Source: Cellvibrionaceae bacterium
GTDB taxonomy: Bacteria > Pseudomonadota > Gammaproteobacteria > Pseudomonadales > Cellvibrionaceae
Reading direction: 5' to 3'
Assembly (NCBI GenBank): GCA_021151525.1
Contig: JAGKXD010000003.1
Span: 1 to 64,000 of the forward strand
Length of the DNA: 64,000 nt
Shown here: in pieces, positions 18,103 to 26,745 of the stretch
Layout: each line of letters begins with the position of its first letter
Position numbering within the stretch: position 1 is the first letter of the stretch
Translations under genes and position numbers: made by a program
The notes under the pieces: generated by a model
Seen by the model: only the letters and a program-made list of their open reading frames with translations
What the model was told of the DNA's origin: nothing
Database searches by the model: none

Positions 18103-18771
18103 GTGATACGTTTTGACAACGTCAGCAAACGCTACGACAACGGTTTTGAAGCGCTTTCGCGCATCAGTTTTTCCGTAGAGCCGGGTGAAATGCTGTTTTT
18201 AACCGGCCATTCGGGTGCTGGTAAAAGTACGCTTATGAAGCTGATTATGCAGATGGAGCGCCCCAGTAATGGCCAAATCATGGTGGATGGCCATGATCTC
18301 AATCGCATGTCTTCCAGTCAGATTCCCTACTATCGCCGTAATATCGGCGTAGTTTTCCAAAATCACCAATTGCTGTTTGATCGCAGCGTGTTTGATAACG
18401 TTGCTTTGCCGCTGCAAATCGCCGGCTTGCCTCATCACGAAATTGGCAAGCGTGTGCGCGCCGCGCTCGATAAAGTCAGCCTGCTCGAAAAAGAGCGTTT
18501 GAACCCGATTGTGCTATCCGGCGGTGAGCAACAACGTGTGGGTATTGCCCGTGCCGTAGTGAATAAACCGACTATGCTGCTCGCGGATGAACCAACAGGA
18601 AATCTCGATCCGGAATTATCAGAGGAGATAATGACATTATTTCGCCAGTTCAACGAAGTTGGCGTCACGATTATGATCGCCAGCCATGATGTTGAACTGC
18701 TGAAACGCATGAACAAGCGCATCCTCGGCTTGGTGGAAGGCAAACTTGTACATGACGGGGTGCTCTGGTGA
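18103..18771 (+). CDS. ftsE: Cell division ATP-binding protein FtsE
   Basis: This 222-residue ABC ATPase pairs with FtsX and controls septal peptidoglycan hydrolases at the division site. Walker A is GHSGAGKST, the signature LSGGEQQRV and Walker B LLADEPTGNLD, with the H-loop in IASHDVE. The GTG start at 18103 follows AAGGAG with 5 bases spacing. The gene ends with TGA sharing four bases (GTGA) with the ftsX start, so translation is coupled. Confidence 0.96.
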   Translation: MIRFDNVSKRYDNGFEALSRISFSVEPGEMLFLTGHSGAGKSTLMKLIMQMERPSNGQIMVDGHDLNRMSSSQIPYYRRNIGVVFQNHQLLFDRSVFDNVALPLQIAGLPHHEIGKRVRAALDKVSLLEKERLNPIVLSGGEQQRVGIARAVVNKPTMLLADEPTGNLDPELSEEIMTLFRQFNEVGVTIMIASHDVELLKRMNKRILGLVEGKLVHDGVLW

Positions 18772-19850
18772 AATCAAAACGTCCCTCAGTCACGGGCAAT
18801 CGCCCCAGTACACGCCCATCTACCGGTGCCACCCGTGGTGCTACGGTTACGCGTCGCCCAGAGCGAGCGCCTGAGCCTGAACCCGCCAACCGCCATCACG
18901 GTGCTGTGCAAAGCAAGGTGCGCTTGGCGGACAAGTTTGATGCCTACTTTGCGCACCACAGCACTTCGGCTATCGACAGCCTTATGCGTTTGCTGGAAAC
19001 CCCGTTCCAAAGTTTGATGACTTGGTTGGTGATTGCGATTGCGGTGGCTATTCCTGCCGCGCTCTACATCGGCTTCGCTAACTTGCAACAGTTGGGTGAA
19101 AGCTGGGAGGGCTCCAGTCAAGTATCCGTATTCCTGAAACCCGAAACGACGGACACCCGCGCGGAAGAAATGCGCGCCAAGCTCGCAGCTCGCGCAGATA
19201 TTGCCAAAGTGGTTTACGTTTCACCTGCGCAGGGCTTGGCGGAGTTCAAAGCCCAATCTGGCTTGGGCGAAGTGGTCGATAGTTTGGAGAAAAACCCCCT
19301 CCCTGGCACTTTATTAGTCACCCCTCGCTTGCAAAATGGCAGTGACGCCGCCATAACGTCACTTGAACAATCTTTGCTCGCCGACCCAGCGGTAGCCGAT
19401 GTGCGTTTGGATATGCAGTGGGTCAAACGCTTGCAGCAATTGATGGTGTTGGGTAAGAAGCTGGTATTTGGTCTCGGTGGTCTTTTGGCGCTGGGCGTGT
19501 TGTTGGTGATTGGCAACACCATTCGCCTCGCCATTGAAAACCGTCGCGATGAAATTTTGGTGGTAAAGCTGGTCGGTGGAACCGATTCCTACGTAGCGCG
19601 CCCCTTTCTCTACACGGGTTTGTGGTACGGAATTGGCGGTGGCTTGCTGGCCTTGGTGGTCTTGGGAATTGGCTTCTTTTGGATGTCGAGCACCGTAGAC
19701 CAACTCGCGGCGCTCTACCAAAGCAACTTCCGCCTGCAAGGCTTGGGGTTGTTTGGCAGTATGCAATTGGTGTTGTTAGCGGGCGTTACTGGTTTGCTCG
19801 GAGCGTGGATTGCTGTCGTCAGACATCTCATCCAGATCCAGCCACGTTGA
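18768..19850 (+). CDS. ftsX: Cell division protein FtsX
   Basis: This 360-residue inner-membrane partner of FtsE has four membrane segments (about residues 80-105, 230-255, 283-303, 325-350), with a periplasmic domain between the first two that contacts amidase activators. A cytoplasmic N-terminal tail of about 60 residues is unusually rich in Pro, Arg and Thr (RPSTRPSTGATRG). The conserved block ETPFQSLMTWLVI and RRDEILVVKLVGGT place it in the FtsX family. It starts with GTG overlapping the ftsE stop. Confidence 0.95.
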   Translation: MKSKRPSVTGNRPSTRPSTGATRGATVTRRPERAPEPEPANRHHGAVQSKVRLADKFDAYFAHHSTSAIDSLMRLLETPFQSLMTWLVIAIAVAIPAALYIGFANLQQLGESWEGSSQVSVFLKPETTDTRAEEMRAKLAARADIAKVVYVSPAQGLAEFKAQSGLGEVVDSLEKNPLPGTLLVTPRLQNGSDAAITSLEQSLLADPAVADVRLDMQWVKRLQQLMVLGKKLVFGLGGLLALGVLLVIGNTIRLAIENRRDEILVVKLVGGTDSYVARPFLYTGLWYGIGGGLLALVVLGIGFFWMSSTVDQLAALYQSNFRLQGLGLFGSMQLVLLAGVTGLLGAWIAVVRHLIQIQPR

Positions 19851-19887
19851 CCTATATCAAGTGAAAAGCATGACAAGGGTCACTTGT

Positions 19888-19914
19888 GAAACTTTCGGCC
19901 AGATAGCACTCTAA
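19888..19914 (+). promoter_or_regulatory. Sigma-E-like promoter upstream of rpoH
   Basis: GAAACTT, then 15 bases, then TCTAA resembles the extracytoplasmic sigma-E pattern (AACTT, about 15-16 bases, TCtaA). In E. coli one rpoH promoter is sigma-E dependent. A transcript from here would have a 5' leader of roughly 120 bases. Prediction only. Confidence 0.5.
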
Positions 19915-19964
19915 AATAACTAGTGCTAGACTCCATTTCCCAGAGTCCGGCGCGATTGAACTTA

Positions 19965-19980
19965 ACGAGCTCCGGCTCGT
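19965..19980 (+). promoter_or_regulatory. Stable hairpin in the rpoH leader
   Basis: The 6-base perfect stem ACGAGC/GCTCGT encloses the loop TCCG, a UNCG-type tetraloop closed by C-G, which is a very stable hairpin. It lies about 64 bases upstream of the rpoH start. A role in RNA thermosensing or stability is possible, but no pairing with the start codon is obvious. Confidence 0.45.
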
Positions 19981-20043
19981 CTGAAAGCTGAATTTAGTTG
20001 TACCTAATTGTTGTAGAACCAAATGGTTCACTGGAGAAATTAC

Positions 20044-20904
20044 ATGAGCACAAGCACAAGTCTGCAGCCCACTGGCGTACTCGCCCCCGGCGCAAACCTG
20101 AACGCCTATGTTCAAGCGGTTAGCGCTTTTTCTATCCTCACCGTTGATGAAGAACAAGAGTTAGCCAAAGACCTGTATTTCAACGGCAACCTCGACGCTG
20201 CGCGTAAATTGGTTATGGCGCATTTGCGTTTCGTCGTCCATATCGCCCGCTCTTACAACGGTTACGGCCTGCCTTTGGGTGATTTGGTACAAGAAGGCAA
20301 CGTCGGCTTGATGAAAGCGGTAAAACGCTTTAACCCTGATAAAGGCGTACGTCTGGTGTCCTTCGCCGTGCACTGGATCAAAGCCGAAATCCACGAATTT
20401 ATTTTGAAAAACTGGCGCATTGTTAAAATCGCCACCACCAAAGCGCAACGCAAATTGTTCTTCAACTTGCGCGGTGCGAAAAAACGTTTGGCATGGTTGA
20501 GCAACGATGAAGCCGCAGCCGTAGCGCAAGATTTAGGTGTAGACATCAAACAAGTGCGCGAAATGGAAGGCCGTTTGGCCTCCTACGATGCCGGTTTTGA
20601 TGCTGACGAAGATGACGAAGACAGCGCCTATGTAGCGCCAGCGCATTATCTGGAAGACAACCGCTATGATCCAGCGGTGCGTTTGGAAGAATCCAACTGG
20701 GAAGAGTCCAACGTAAACGGTTTGGAATTGGCCATGCAAAAACTCGACGACCGCAGCCGCGCAATCCTGCAACGCCGCTGGTTGAACGACGACAAGGCAA
20801 CCTTGCATGACTTGGCGGCCGAATATGGTGTTTCAGCCGAGCGTATTCGCCAGCTGGAAAAAAATGCCATGAACAAAGTGAAAACCATGATGCTGGAAGC
20901 CTAA
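20044..20904 (+). CDS. rpoH: Heat-shock sigma factor sigma-32
   Basis: This 286-residue RNA polymerase sigma factor drives heat-shock promoters. Region 2 has QELAKDLYFNGNLDAARKLVMAHLRFV and GYGLPLGDLVQEGNVGLMKAVKRF, the RpoH box lies around KAQRKLFFNLRGAKKR, and region 4 has DRSRAILQRRWL with EYGVSAERIRQLEKNAM. The length is normal. The ATG at 20044 follows GGAG with 7 bases spacing; a Met seven codons earlier lacks support. Expression may be from the sigma-E-like promoter upstream as well as from the fts operon. Confidence 0.97.
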   Translation: MSTSTSLQPTGVLAPGANLNAYVQAVSAFSILTVDEEQELAKDLYFNGNLDAARKLVMAHLRFVVHIARSYNGYGLPLGDLVQEGNVGLMKAVKRFNPDKGVRLVSFAVHWIKAEIHEFILKNWRIVKIATTKAQRKLFFNLRGAKKRLAWLSNDEAAAVAQDLGVDIKQVREMEGRLASYDAGFDADEDDEDSAYVAPAHYLEDNRYDPAVRLEESNWEESNVNGLELAMQKLDDRSRAILQRRWLNDDKATLHDLAAEYGVSAERIRQLEKNAMNKVKTMMLEA

Positions 20905-20921
20905 TCCCTTCTGGACTCACC

Positions 20922-20950
20922 AAAAAAGCCGCGCCTAGCGCGGCTTTTTT
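20922..20950 (+). terminator. Rho-independent terminator of rpoH
   Basis: Seven-base perfect G+C arms (gccgcgc/gcgcggc) with a 3-base loop, preceded by A6 and followed by T6. It closes ftsYEX-rpoH and could act on both strands. Confidence 0.9.
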
Positions 20951-20972
20951 GTTTTTCGGACGTTGAAAATCT

Positions 20973-21037
20973 GTAGCCCGTAAGGAATGAAATGCATTAC
21001 GGGTAATCCCCGTATTACGCTAGGCTCCATACGGGCC
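20973..21037. repeat. REP-like palindrome, family A (GTAGCCCGTA type)
   Basis: An inverted pair, GTAGCCCGTAAGGA...TTACGGG and CCCCGTATTACG...CCATACGGG, of the type found also at 50089-50173 and 62474-62553. It sits between rpoH and the substrate-binding-like gene. The right arm is less perfect here, ending CCATACGGGCCAC. Confidence 0.8.
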
Positions 21038-21157
21038 ACACCAATACACATTTGGATTCTCAAGTGTGGCTACTTGTTGTACTGTTGCCCTGTGCTGGTT
21101 CGCTGTGAACCGTTTCGATTATGCGGCGTCCTCAAAATTAGAAAGAAAAGGATTCAA

Positions 21158-22057
21158 ATGCAGCGATTACTTTTAAGGTTTGTTGCAATGAGTGGCTGGC
21201 TGGTTGCTTTAGTGGGAGCGCTCGCCAGTCACACACTAAGTGCAGCGCCAGCTGAACGCCTAGTGCTGCCCATAGGTATTTACAACACTCAGGTTTTACC
21301 GCCCGCCCTAGCCGCTAAAGTCAGCAAATGCCCTGAGCCGCGCGGCTTTAATTTCGATAACAATCAAGTTCTTGCCGAACTTGTGTTGCTTTGCAGTGCA
21401 CTCAAAGCCGGTGGCTTAAACCCGCAATTGGATTTTAAAAATACTGACGATTATTGGCGGATCATCACCAACGCTAGCGATGGCCAAACCGTGATGCCCG
21501 GGTTTGTGGTTTGGCGCGACGATATCAACAATGAGCTGTTTTATGTGTCTGAACCTGTGCTCAAAAAAAAGGAATACACCAAGGGAATCTATACCTCGGT
21601 AAGCCGCAAAAATTTACTGCAAGTGCGCCATGTGGAGCGATTAAAAGACCATTCGGTGGCTGCTAATCCAAACTGGGAGCATGATAGCGCCGAAATCAAA
21701 TGTCTCGGATTAAAGCCGATCAATGGTCCCTTCAATCCCATCTCCATGGCAAGAATGGTAGCCGCTGAGCGCGCTGATTTTTTGCTGTATCCCTTTTTTA
21801 AAACGCCAGATTTAAAAGGCACGTTAGATGATGTGAACTTGGCTCCGCTTCCTGGTGTTAAAGTGGCATTTAATGATTCGCTGCATTTTATTGTGAGTAA
21901 GAAGCGTGAGCAGGGCGCACTTGTCTACGCCGCTTTGCAAAAGGGGTTGGCAAAGCTGCGAGCCGATGGGACGGTTCATTATGTTTATGAGCAAATCGGG
22001 TTCTTTAATCCCCATGTTAAAAACTGGCAAGAGCTAGGATGTAAAACAACACAATGA
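21158..22057 (+). CDS. Periplasmic solute-binding-like protein of unknown ligand
   Basis: This 299-residue protein has a signal peptide (LLLRFVAMSGWLVALVGALASHTLSAAPA). The body (residues 35-299) has the look of a small periplasmic binding-like domain: LVLPIGIYNT, then VLAELVLLCSALKAGGL, and a C-terminal ALQKGLAKLRADGTVHYVYEQIG that resembles the end of family 3 solute-binding proteins. No transporter gene is adjacent, so it may instead be a sensor or orphan binding protein. The ATG at 21158 follows AAAGGA; longer frames run back into the repeat at 20973-21037. Its stop overlaps the next start (ATGA), so the two genes are translationally coupled. A second binding-like protein lies at 39798. 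Confidence 0.6.
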   Translation: MQRLLLRFVAMSGWLVALVGALASHTLSAAPAERLVLPIGIYNTQVLPPALAAKVSKCPEPRGFNFDNNQVLAELVLLCSALKAGGLNPQLDFKNTDDYWRIITNASDGQTVMPGFVVWRDDINNELFYVSEPVLKKKEYTKGIYTSVSRKNLLQVRHVERLKDHSVAANPNWEHDSAEIKCLGLKPINGPFNPISMARMVAAERADFLLYPFFKTPDLKGTLDDVNLAPLPGVKVAFNDSLHFIVSKKREQGALVYAALQKGLAKLRADGTVHYVYEQIGFFNPHVKNWQELGCKTTQ

Positions 22058-22431
22058 TAAGTTTCCCCCGATTTTTACTTGCCAGCGCAGCCCTAAGCGG
22101 ATTTTTGGCAGTTTCATTGGGCGCTTTTGCGGCCCATGGATTGAAAAATCATCTCGCTCCGGAATCTCTCGCCACCTGGCAAACCGGTGTGCAATACCAG
22201 ATGTACCACGCCCTTGCCTTACTTGCAGTCGGCTTGTTTTACCAAAGCCATGCATCAAAAGCCTTAAAGCTGAGCGGTTTAGCCTTTATACTGGGCAGCT
22301 TTTTATTCAGCGGTAGTTTGTACGTGCTAGCGTCGGGCGCACCAAAAATGCTTGGCATGATCACGCCACTGGGCGGATTGAGCTTTTTGGTGGGCTGGTT
22401 AGCGCTGGTTGTGCAGGCTTTGCGCCGCTAA
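22054..22431 (+). CDS. DUF423 family membrane protein (YgdD-like)
   Basis: This 125-residue inner-membrane protein has four hydrophobic helices. The opening FLAVSLGAFAAHGLK and the block TGVQYQMYHALALL match the DUF423 family. The middle segment ILGSFLFSGSLYVLA and the GLSFLVGWLAL end fit too. The family has no established function. It overlaps the previous gene by four bases. Confidence 0.85.
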   Translation: MISFPRFLLASAALSGFLAVSLGAFAAHGLKNHLAPESLATWQTGVQYQMYHALALLAVGLFYQSHASKALKLSGLAFILGSFLFSGSLYVLASGAPKMLGMITPLGGLSFLVGWLALVVQALRR

Positions 22432-22459
22432 ATTTTCTGATTTTTATTGCTTGGTATTT

Positions 22460-23206
22460 ATGTCTGATTCCCTAGAGTTTATCGCCCCCGTTGCCGACGG
22501 TGAGGAAGGCTTTTTAATTAAGCCTGAGTTCAAGCCCAAATCTATCCGTAGCTTTGTGATTCGTGCTGGCCGCATTACCAGTGGCCAGAAAGCAGCGTTT
22601 GACAGCTGGTGGCCAACTTACGGTTTGAGCCTCTACAAAGGCCCGATCAACCCAACCGAGATTTTTGGCCGAGTGGCGCCGCTAGTGCTGGAAATTGGTT
22701 TCGGTATGGGCGATTCGCTGTTGGAAATGGTGAAAAACGAACCGGATAAAGATTTCATCGGCATTGAAGTGCACCCGCCGGGTGTTGGAAAGCTCATTAA
22801 TGAAGCGGGTAAAGCAGGCGTAAAAAACCTGCGTGTCTACATGGCTGACGCCATGGATGTGCTTGAAGATTGTATTCCTGACGCGTCCATCGACCGCTTG
22901 CAATTGTATTTTCCTGATCCTTGGCACAAGAAAAAGCACAATAAACGTCGCATAGTTCAACCGGCTTTTGTTCAAAAATTGCGCCCAAAATTGAAGCTGG
23001 GCGGTGTGTTCCACATGGCGACTGATTGGCAGCCTTATGCTGAGCACATGCTGGAAGTTATGAACAGCGCCGAAAACTATGCTAACCTCGCAGTTGGAAA
23101 CGGTTACAGTACGCGACCTGAATATCGCCCAATTACCAAATTTGAGAAGCGCGGCGAGCGACTGGGTCACGGTGTGTGGGATTTATTGTTTCAACATCAT
23201 TCATAA
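22460..23206 (+). CDS. trmB: tRNA (guanine46-N7)-methyltransferase
   Basis: This 248-residue enzyme makes m7G46 in the variable loop of tRNAs. The SAM-binding motif LEIGFGMGDSLLEM is present, followed by FIGIEVHPPGVGKL, and the conserved catalytic stretch QLYFPDPWHKKKHNKRR is typical of TrmB. The C-terminal block is TKFEKRGERLGHGVWDL. The ATG at 22460 gives the usual length; the upstream continuation of the frame overlaps DUF423. The ribosome site is weak. It may be cotranscribed with DUF423. Confidence 0.95.
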   Translation: MSDSLEFIAPVADGEEGFLIKPEFKPKSIRSFVIRAGRITSGQKAAFDSWWPTYGLSLYKGPINPTEIFGRVAPLVLEIGFGMGDSLLEMVKNEPDKDFIGIEVHPPGVGKLINEAGKAGVKNLRVYMADAMDVLEDCIPDASIDRLQLYFPDPWHKKKHNKRRIVQPAFVQKLRPKLKLGGVFHMATDWQPYAEHMLEVMNSAENYANLAVGNGYSTRPEYRPITKFEKRGERLGHGVWDLLFQHHS

Positions 23207-23384
23207 TTTGTTAAGGTGTCGCCCCTAAGAATAACGATGAAACGGATTTTAAGACTGCTCAATTAGCAAAATCGGCATTAAAAGCCAACTAATTAGAAAA
23301 ACGGTAATTAAAAAATAGGATCGACCGACCAGCAGTTACCGGATGATCAATCGTTATAAATAGCTATTTTATGGAGACTCAAAA

Positions 23385-24425
23385 ATGGCACAACACACAC
23401 GCGTAAAACTCTTATCTGCCGTAGTAGCCACCCTGATTTCTTCAGGCGTATTGGCAGACAATCACAAATTTGAAGTACAAGTAGGCGTAGGCCGCGATTT
23501 CTTTGAAGAATCAAGAGACGATGCCACTGTAGGCAGCTTGGGTTTCGGCTACGTTGCTAACAAAAACTGGACCTTGGAAGCTGTTGCCAGCGGTTTCAGC
23601 ACTCAAGAATCCAACACCGGTGTTGATATCAATGGCCGTCAATATCGTTTAGATGCGTTGTACAACATCGACACTACCAGCTTGTGGCGTCCATACGTTG
23701 CCTTCGGTGTGGGCGACCAGTCTTTGAAAGCCAAAGGCTTCAAAAACGACCGCGATACCTTGGTTAACTTGGGTGCCGGTTTGAAACACTCTTTGGGTGG
23801 TAACTGGGAATTCCGCAGCGACATCCGCGCCTTCAACAGCCTTGATCGCGAATACACTGATTTGGCAGTAAACGCTGGTATCAGCTACCTGTTTGGTGCT
23901 GAGCCTGTTAAAGCGGCTGCTCCGGTTATCGCTGCTCCTGCTCCAAAACCAGAAGTTGATACCGATGGCGACGGCGTGTTCGATTCTAAAGATCAATGCC
24001 CAGACACCCCAAAACAATACAAAGTTGACGCTGTTGGCTGCCCAATGGAATTGACCGAAACTGTTGCGGTGAAATTGGCGGTTAAGTTCGATACGGCTAA
24101 ATCAATCGTGAAAGACCAATACGTTGATGACATTGGCAACTTGGCCAAGTTCATGAACCAATACGCTAACACTGTTGTGACCGTAGAAGGCCACACCGAT
24201 AGCCAAGGTTCCGATGCATACAACGAGAAGTTGTCACAGCAACGTGCTGAAGCAGTGAAGCAAGTATTGGTTACCAAGTTTGGTATTGCGGCTGACCGCG
24301 TTACTGCCAAAGGTTTCGGCGAGTCCAAGCCAGTTGCGGATAACGCTACTGCTGCAGGTCGTGAAGAAAACCGTCGCGTAGTAGGTGCTGTTTCTACTGA
24401 CGTGAAAAAGAAACAAACCAAGTAA
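23385..24425 (+). CDS. OmpA family outer-membrane protein (OprF-like)
   Basis: This 346-residue protein has a signal peptide (VKLLSAVVATLISSGVLA), an N-terminal beta-barrel (about residues 26-165, ending in GISYLFG), an Ala/Pro hinge, a calcium-binding type repeat (DTDGDGVFDSKDQCPDTP, like thrombospondin type 3), and a C-terminal OmpA domain that binds peptidoglycan (GHTDSQGSDAYNEKLSQQRAEAV, then GFGESKPVADN, with the NRRV motif). It is an abundant-type porin/structural protein, and codons look highly expressed (many preferred endings). The ATG follows GGAG. A strong terminator follows. Confidence 0.93.
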   Translation: MAQHTRVKLLSAVVATLISSGVLADNHKFEVQVGVGRDFFEESRDDATVGSLGFGYVANKNWTLEAVASGFSTQESNTGVDINGRQYRLDALYNIDTTSLWRPYVAFGVGDQSLKAKGFKNDRDTLVNLGAGLKHSLGGNWEFRSDIRAFNSLDREYTDLAVNAGISYLFGAEPVKAAAPVIAAPAPKPEVDTDGDGVFDSKDQCPDTPKQYKVDAVGCPMELTETVAVKLAVKFDTAKSIVKDQYVDDIGNLAKFMNQYANTVVTVEGHTDSQGSDAYNEKLSQQRAEAVKQVLVTKFGIAADRVTAKGFGESKPVADNATAAGREENRRVVGAVSTDVKKKQTK

Positions 24426-24437
24426 TTGGTGATGTTT

Positions 24438-24467
24438 GAAAAAACCCGGCTTCGGCCGGGTTTTTTT
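24438..24467 (+). terminator. Terminator of the ompA-type gene
   Basis: The stem CCCGGC/GCCGGG with a TTCG loop is preceded by A-rich sequence and followed by T7. It lies between the OmpA gene and the convergent GH43 gene. Confidence 0.92.
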
Positions 24468-24478
24468 ATGGGCTTGAG

Positions 24479-26107
24479 TTAATTTGGAGTGACTCTGAAA
24501 TAATCTACATCCACAAAGGATTTTCCTTTCTCTCCAATACTAAACAACCCCATTTGCGCACCTACCCAACGCCCCATGGCGGCGGTAAAGCTATCACCTA
24601 AGGGCGTGAAGGTATTGGCATCCAAACTATAAGCGAACTGGGTTTTGCCACCGCTACTCACCTTCATTCTCAGCGTGAGTTGTCGCCGGTTCAGCGGAAT
24701 GCTGGCGAGTGTTTGTTCCGTGCAATTGCTCTCGGCTTTTCCGCATCTCACAAGCACGAGCTCTTGCCCCACATTGTTGGCCTTAACCCCAATCCATTGG
24801 TAGTCGAAACCGTACATAAGCAGGCCTGCGCTATCGCCGGCTTGCAGGTGCGATGTATCCAATGCAGTTGTAACCACAAAGTTTTCGGCGGGTAATTTTT
24901 GCAGCAGGAGCGAGGGCGTATCCCACAGGTTTTTATTTTGCGCGTAGCTCTCGTCCGCGACTACAAACAAGCGCAACTGGCCTTTGCGAGCGCTGAGCGA
25001 ATACCAATCTGCTTTCCAGTTGGCATTCCACTGCCATTGGTAGCCGAGTTTGGGTGACGAAAACTCATCGCCAGTGGCAGGATTCTTGAGTGTGAATTTA
25101 CCTGCGATAGGTTTCGCGTGTTTGACCACTGGCTCGCCTATGCCTGTATTGTTTTTGTCTTCGCCGATTACCGGCCAGTCGTTAAGCCAGTGCATGGGCT
25201 GCAGGTGGACTATGCGGCCATAGGCGCGCTTATCCTGAAAATGAAAAAACCAATCACTGCCGTCTTGAGCTTGCAACCATGCACCTTGGTGCGGGCCATT
25301 GGTGGGTGACTCACCCTGCTCCATCACAATTTTGTCTTCGTAAGGCCCCGCAATGCTTTTCGCACGGAACACCGATTGCCAGCCTGTTTCCACACCGCCA
25401 GCCGGCGCAAACACATAGTAGAAGCCATTGTGTTTGTAGAATTTGGGACCTTCGAGAGTTTTATAGTTGGTAATTTTGTTGCCATCTATAACGACTTTGC
25501 CTTTATCGTCGAGCATTGTGCTTGCATTGGGCGACATCTCGCGCAAAGTCAGCATATTGTTGATGCCGGCGCGGCTTTTTGCCCAAGCGTGCAGTAAATA
25601 GGCTTTGCCATCGTCATCCCAGAGCGGTGTTGGGTCGATAATCCCCTTGCCTGCCAGCAATAAATGCGGCGCACTCCAGGGACCGGCAAATTTTTCGGCG
25701 GTGATGACGTAAATCCCGAAGTCGGGATCGGGGTAGAAAATCCAGAATTTGCCATCGTGATAGCGCAGGCAGGGTGCCCAAACGCCTTTGCCGTGCTGGG
25801 GTTTGGCGAACACATCCAGAGGAATTTGCTGGGGCAACGCGTGGCCGACCAACTCCCAGTTCACCATATCCTTGGATTGCAGCAGCGGTAGGCCGGGGGC
25901 GCTGTTGAAGCTGGATGAAGTCATGTAAAACATATCGCCCACGCGAATGGCATCAGGGTCGGAATAGTCGGCGTGGATAACTGCGTTTTTATAAAAGCCA
26001 TCGCCCAAATCGGGTTGCCATACGGCCTTGGTGCTTGATGTTTGGGTACTACAGCTGGTCAGGGTGGATGCGAGCAAAATGGTGAAGCTGAGCGTTCGGA
26101 GGTTCAT
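24479..26107 (-). CDS. GH43 family glycosidase lipoprotein (beta-xylosidase/arabinofuranosidase type)
   Basis: This 542-residue protein is a lipoprotein: the lipobox L-T-S-C gives Cys19 after a short signal peptide starting MNLRTLS. The five-bladed propeller of GH43 follows. The base Asp50 is in YSDPDAIRVG, the pKa-modulating Asp in GIIDPTPLWDDDGKAY, and the acid Glu in TLEGPKFYKHNGFYYVF. The C-terminal third is a beta-sandwich domain of the kind found in xylosidases (LLMYGFDYQWIGVK). It is probably on the outer membrane, trimming oligosaccharides of xylan or arabinan. The ATG at 26107 is preceded by AGGTAAACCG. It is divergent from the TonB receptor, which suggests a shared carbohydrate locus. 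Specific substrate is inferred. Confidence 0.85.
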   Translation of the reverse strand: MNLRTLSFTILLASTLTSCSTQTSSTKAVWQPDLGDGFYKNAVIHADYSDPDAIRVGDMFYMTSSSFNSAPGLPLLQSKDMVNWELVGHALPQQIPLDVFAKPQHGKGVWAPCLRYHDGKFWIFYPDPDFGIYVITAEKFAGPWSAPHLLLAGKGIIDPTPLWDDDGKAYLLHAWAKSRAGINNMLTLREMSPNASTMLDDKGKVVIDGNKITNYKTLEGPKFYKHNGFYYVFAPAGGVETGWQSVFRAKSIAGPYEDKIVMEQGESPTNGPHQGAWLQAQDGSDWFFHFQDKRAYGRIVHLQPMHWLNDWPVIGEDKNNTGIGEPVVKHAKPIAGKFTLKNPATGDEFSSPKLGYQWQWNANWKADWYSLSARKGQLRLFVVADESYAQNKNLWDTPSLLLQKLPAENFVVTTALDTSHLQAGDSAGLLMYGFDYQWIGVKANNVGQELVLVRCGKAESNCTEQTLASIPLNRRQLTLRMKVSSGGKTQFAYSLDANTFTPLGDSFTAAMGRWVGAQMGLFSIGEKGKSFVDVDYFRVTPN

Positions 26108-26134
26108 CGGTTTACCTATATTGTTATGAGGTAC

Positions 26135-26147
26135 AAACGAGCCGTTT
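26135..26147. promoter_or_regulatory. Inverted repeat AAACG-N3-CGTTT upstream of GH43
   Basis: Five-base perfect arms flank AGC, 28 bases before the GH43 start codon. It could be an operator for GH43. No regulator gene is in the window. Confidence 0.4.
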
Positions 26148-26367
26148 CGATGGACGAAAGAGCTCGCTACTGCATTGCCGATGAGGTGTTGACGTTGAAT
26201 CTTCCTGAAGGGGTGCGTGATAAGCGCGGCTTCAGGGTTCATATCTTGTTATAGGGTTATTGGCACTATATGCCAGCCAAAAGTCGTTATGCAACACGGT
26301 CACTGCATGAAATTGCTTTTAGACCACGTCTTAAAAAAGGCCTAGCGACAAAAATATTCCAAAATGA

Positions 26368-26375
26368 AAACGGTT
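26368..26375. promoter_or_regulatory. LacI-type operator core AAACGGTT
   Basis: It matches AAnCGnTT, the core of many LacI-family operators, and lies 5' of the two copies at 26519 and 26551. An extended ATAA/ACAT context (GGTTACATA) resembles the copy at 26547-26559 on the other strand. Confidence 0.35.
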
Positions 26376-26518
26376 ACATAAAAAATTTTCCGATCTCAGG
26401 TTTACATAAAAAACATCATTCATGGATAAAAATGCCATCCTTGATGCTCAGTGCTTGGGGTTTTTAGGTTTGGGTTGGTGAGCGGGAAAGTAACATAAAG
26501 ATAACTTTTTCTAGCTGT

Positions 26519-26526
26519 AATCGTTT
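26519..26526. promoter_or_regulatory. LacI-type operator core AATCGTTT
   Basis: Matches AAnCGnTT. It lies 32 bases centre to centre from the next copy, three helical turns, so the two would face the same side. Confidence 0.35.
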
Positions 26527-26550
26527 TCTCACTAATTGTCCTATAAATGT

Positions 26551-26558
26551 AACCGGTT
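26551..26558. promoter_or_regulatory. LacI-type operator core AACCGGTT
   Basis: An 8-base perfect palindrome in the setting TGTAACCGGTTTC, the best of the three AAnCGnTT cores here. It lies about 190 bases before the TonB promoter -35. Confidence 0.45.
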
Positions 26559-26745
26559 TCTGTTGTGTAGGTGTGTAGGTGAATTCAGGTGCTTTTTGAT
26601 ACTTTTTAAAATTCTTTAATTTTTGATTTTACTAGCTATTTAAACCAATAAATTAAACTATTTGTTAATTATTTTACAGTTTATGATTTTATTTTAAAAT
26701 AAATATCCTTTTCGGAGTGCTTCAAATATCCCGCTTTTTAGTTGA

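Noticed and set aside
26270..26467. 65-residue frame in the GH43-TonB region
   Set aside because: No ribosome site, basic low-complexity composition, and it crosses a candidate operator.
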